From: Methylacidiphilum sp.
GTDB lineage: Bacteria; Verrucomicrobiota; Verrucomicrobiia; CAIQCK01
NCBI GenBank assembly: GCA_020718125.1
Contig: DYDC01000167.1
Location: forward strand, 1 to 6,226
Length of the DNA: 6,226 nucleotides
Direction of reading: 5' to 3'
Positions within the stretch are counted from its first letter, which is position 1. Every line of letters begins with the position of its first letter. Below the pieces are notes generated by a model, which saw only the letters and a list, made by a program, of their open reading frames with translations, was not told the origin of the DNA and made no database searches. A program made the translations under genes and the position numbers. Positions 4,372 through 6,226 of this stretch are shown here, piece by piece.

Positions 4372-6226
4372 TCACTGACAGTTGATCTCATTGACAATTA
4401 GCGGCCCTGGGAACCCACCGCGCGCGGCCGGGGGTGCACGGAGGGATGGAGTATTGGGTTTGGCTGTTGCAAGTTTGCCAGTGACGCGCTGGAGTTTTTC
4501 GGCGGCGGCGATTTCGCGGCCGCCGGCCAGCACGCGCAGGCCGCGACCTTTACCGTAACGCTGACCGGTCTTGTCCCACAAGATCGTCAGATTGTGCCCA
4601 TGATAGGCGACGTTATCGAGGCAGAAGAACGGCCAGTCGTCGGGCGCGAGGGGATTCACCTCGACGGTGTCGTCCGCGCGCGGGCGCAGGCCGACCAGCC
4701 CGGTGATGATCAGGTCGCAGTAGGTTGAGTGGTTGTAATCCTTGCCCCGCTCGACGCCGCCTTTCGCAGCCGACCATGTGCCCTTCTCCCACGACTTCAG
4801 CCGCGTGCGGGCGATCCAGTCGCCGTTGACCGGGTTGAGGTTCTCGTCAATCCAGGGCGCCACGCGGCCGTCGTCGAGCTTCAACTGATGCGACTGGGTG
4901 TAAATCCTGAGCGTCTCGAAGTAATCGCGCTTGCTGACGGCGTCCTGCGGCGCGCCGTTGAGCAGGTTGGCCATCGCGGTGAGCGCAATGCTCGTTGCGT
5001 AAGGCCAGCTCGGTCCGTTCCACTGGCACTCGTGGCCTTTGTAGGAGACGGCGAACTTCGGGTGCCGCTGCTCCGCCGTCGTTGGCCCGAAAGGCGCGTA
5101 GAAGCCCTTCGCATCCATGACCTGTCTCCACGCGACGGCGTGTTGCGTGTTGGGCAGATTAAAATACCACGGCGTGTAGCCGTGCAGCTCGCGCGCGTCC
5201 GAGAGGCGCGTATCGTCGCCGCGCGGCAGCACTTTGAAGAACTGCGCCTGCTCGTCCCAGAGCTTCTCCTCGACCAGTCGCTTGATCTCCGCCGCCTTCG
5301 CGCGGAAAGCGCCGGCGACATCCTTGCGTCCGGCCCAATCGGCGATCTGCGCGATCGCGAGCGCATCCCCGAACATGTAGCTGTTGATCGTCGCGCGGTA
5401 GCCGAGGCGCTGCGGTTGAAGCGCGCCGCTGATGGAGAACTCCATGCCGTCGCGATCGTCCATCTGCCAGAACAAGCCGTTCGCGTCGCGGTGCGTTTTC
5501 TCCCAGGCTTCATAGTTCGCGATCAGGTCCGGCAGGAGATCGGTCGCCAGTGCCCGGTTGGCCGTCACCAGACTGCGCGCGCGGATCGCGTCGGCAGCCC
5601 AGAAGCTGTAGCGTCGCGGCTCGCCGCCTTTGCGGAACCAGAAGACTGAGTAGTCGTCGAGATAGCGGCGGTCACGCAGCCAGCGGCCTTCGTAGAGATG
5701 ATGGCCGGCGGCGCAACTGATCGTGTTGTATTTGCCCGCCCAGTCAACTGCCGGCAGGAACTCCGTGATGACGAAGCCGTCCGGCGTCCGCTTGATGTGC
5801 TTGCGATAGGTCCACCACCGGAACCAGTAGGTCCGCTCGATGGCCGCGTCGGGGCACTCGAACCGCGGCATGTTGTCGCGCAGGAACTCCCACGCCTGCG
5901 CGTTCGACACGTGCTGGCGGTAAAGCTCGTTGTCGTCGCCGTTGAACCGCTCGACGAGCGGCTGCCAGCCTTCCTTGCCGGGCCTTACGGCGAGCGAGGT
6001 CTTGCCGGCGGCATGGACTTCGGGCACGACCCAGACGCGCTCGATGGCTTCGGCCAACGGCTTGTCGGTGCGGACTTCGACCACAACACCGTTGGAGTGG
6101 AGGTCATCAGGGGTAAAGCAAAGCTCGCGAGGGCGCGTCTGGTCGGCCGCGAGCGTGAGACTCACGGGTTCGGCCAGCCACTCCCACGGAAAACCTTCCT
6201 TTGCGTCCCGCAGTTCGGCCGTGGCC
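4372..6226 (-). CDS. MGH1-like alpha/alpha-barrel glycoside hydrolase (GH63/GH37-related), 5' end missing
   Basis: At least 617 codons are visible and the frame is open to the right edge; the first full codons read ATAELRDAKEGFPWEWLAEP. The GTG at 6165 lies inside this frame and has no sign of being the true start. Residue numbers here count from the first full codon. The family-like stretches, in order, are DRDGMEFSISG (257-267), YRATINSYMFGDALAIA (276-292), KLWDEQAQFF (321-330), HECQWNGPSWPYATS (398-412), WIDENLNPVNGDW (458-470) and HSTYCDLIITGLVGLRPR (499-516), followed by a C-terminal beta-sandwich-like part to about 580. These match the (alpha/alpha)6 barrel type seen in mannosylglycerate hydrolase-like, GH63 and GH37 enzymes. 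By eye, E262 sits where those families have the general-acid Asp, and E461 fits the general base. The tail of about 30 residues (586-617) is proline- and arginine-rich and looks non-conserved. Substrate unknown; the next gene starts 23 bases downstream. Confidence 0.82.
   Translation of the reverse strand, partial: ATAELRDAKEGFPWEWLAEPVSLTLAADQTRPRELCFTPDDLHSNGVVVEVRTDKPLAEAIERVWVVPEVHAAGKTSLAVRPGKEGWQPLVERFNGDDNELYRQHVSNAQAWEFLRDNMPRFECPDAAIERTYWFRWWTYRKHIKRTPDGFVITEFLPAVDWAGKYNTISCAAGHHLYEGRWLRDRRYLDDYSVFWFRKGGEPRRYSFWAADAIRARSLVTANRALATDLLPDLIANYEAWEKTHRDANGLFWQMDDRDGMEFSISGALQPQRLGYRATINSYMFGDALAIAQIADWAGRKDVAGAFRAKAAEIKRLVEEKLWDEQAQFFKVLPRGDDTRLSDARELHGYTPWYFNLPNTQHAVAWRQVMDAKGFYAPFGPTTAEQRHPKFAVSYKGHECQWNGPSWPYATSIALTAMANLLNGAPQDAVSKRDYFETLRIYTQSHQLKLDDGRVAPWIDENLNPVNGDWIARTRLKSWEKGTWSAAKGGVERGKDYNHSTYCDLIITGLVGLRPRADDTVEVNPLAPDDWPFFCLDNVAYHGHNLTILWDKTGQRYGKGRGLRVLAGGREIAAAEKLQRVTGKLATAKPNTPSLRAPPAARGGFPGPLIVNEINCQ

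Noticed and set aside
4391..4396. TTGACA on the plus strand as a -35 promoter box
   Set aside because: No -10-like sequence lies about 17 bases further on; the region is GC-rich and inside a minus-strand gene.
4729..5649. Open frame of 306 codons on the plus strand
   Set aside because: Antisense to the barrel hydrolase, whose conserved motifs occupy the same bases; the composition is rich in Arg, Val and Ala as expected of a shadow frame.

Overview
The window holds four genes, all read from the minus strand and closely packed, so they probably form one operon transcribed from the right end to the left end. No RNA gene, CRISPR array, transposase or other mobile-element gene was found. The DNA is GC-rich. 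Exported glycan-active proteins, a Tat-type FAD oxidoreductase and beta-helix-like proteins in one cluster suggest a member of the Planctomycetes-Verrucomicrobia-Lentisphaerae group, probably from an environmental genome. This placement is inferred from style, because no marker gene is present.

In transcription order the layout is as follows. (1) Positions 6226-4372 carry the 3' part of an alpha/alpha-barrel glycoside hydrolase of the MGH1-like / GH63-GH37-related type; its start lies outside the window. (2) Positions 4348-1886 carry a two-part secreted protein, with an N-terminal beta-rich (beta-helix-like) region followed by a five-bladed propeller of the GH43/GH32/GH130 fold type. It starts 23 bases after the first gene, behind a strong ribosome binding site. 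(3) Positions 1690-230 carry an FAD-dependent oxidoreductase of the FAD_oxidored type with a twin-arginine signal. (4) Positions 152-1 carry the start of another exported protein, cut by the left edge.

Together the genes look like an export and saccharide-processing cassette: two putative glycan-acting enzymes, an exported flavin oxidoreductase that may act on a product or related molecule, and one more secreted protein. The substrate cannot be read from the sequence.

The most unusual parts are not the enzymes. First, two degenerate copies of a roughly 65-base element sit in the two longer intergenic gaps (164-229 and 1792-1856), in the same orientation, with a shared stem-loop pattern. Second, the second gene has about 64 residues in front of its apparent signal peptide, and this leader holds two different in-frame duplications and a perfect hairpin. 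Both may be traces of repeats that insert around gene starts in this genome.
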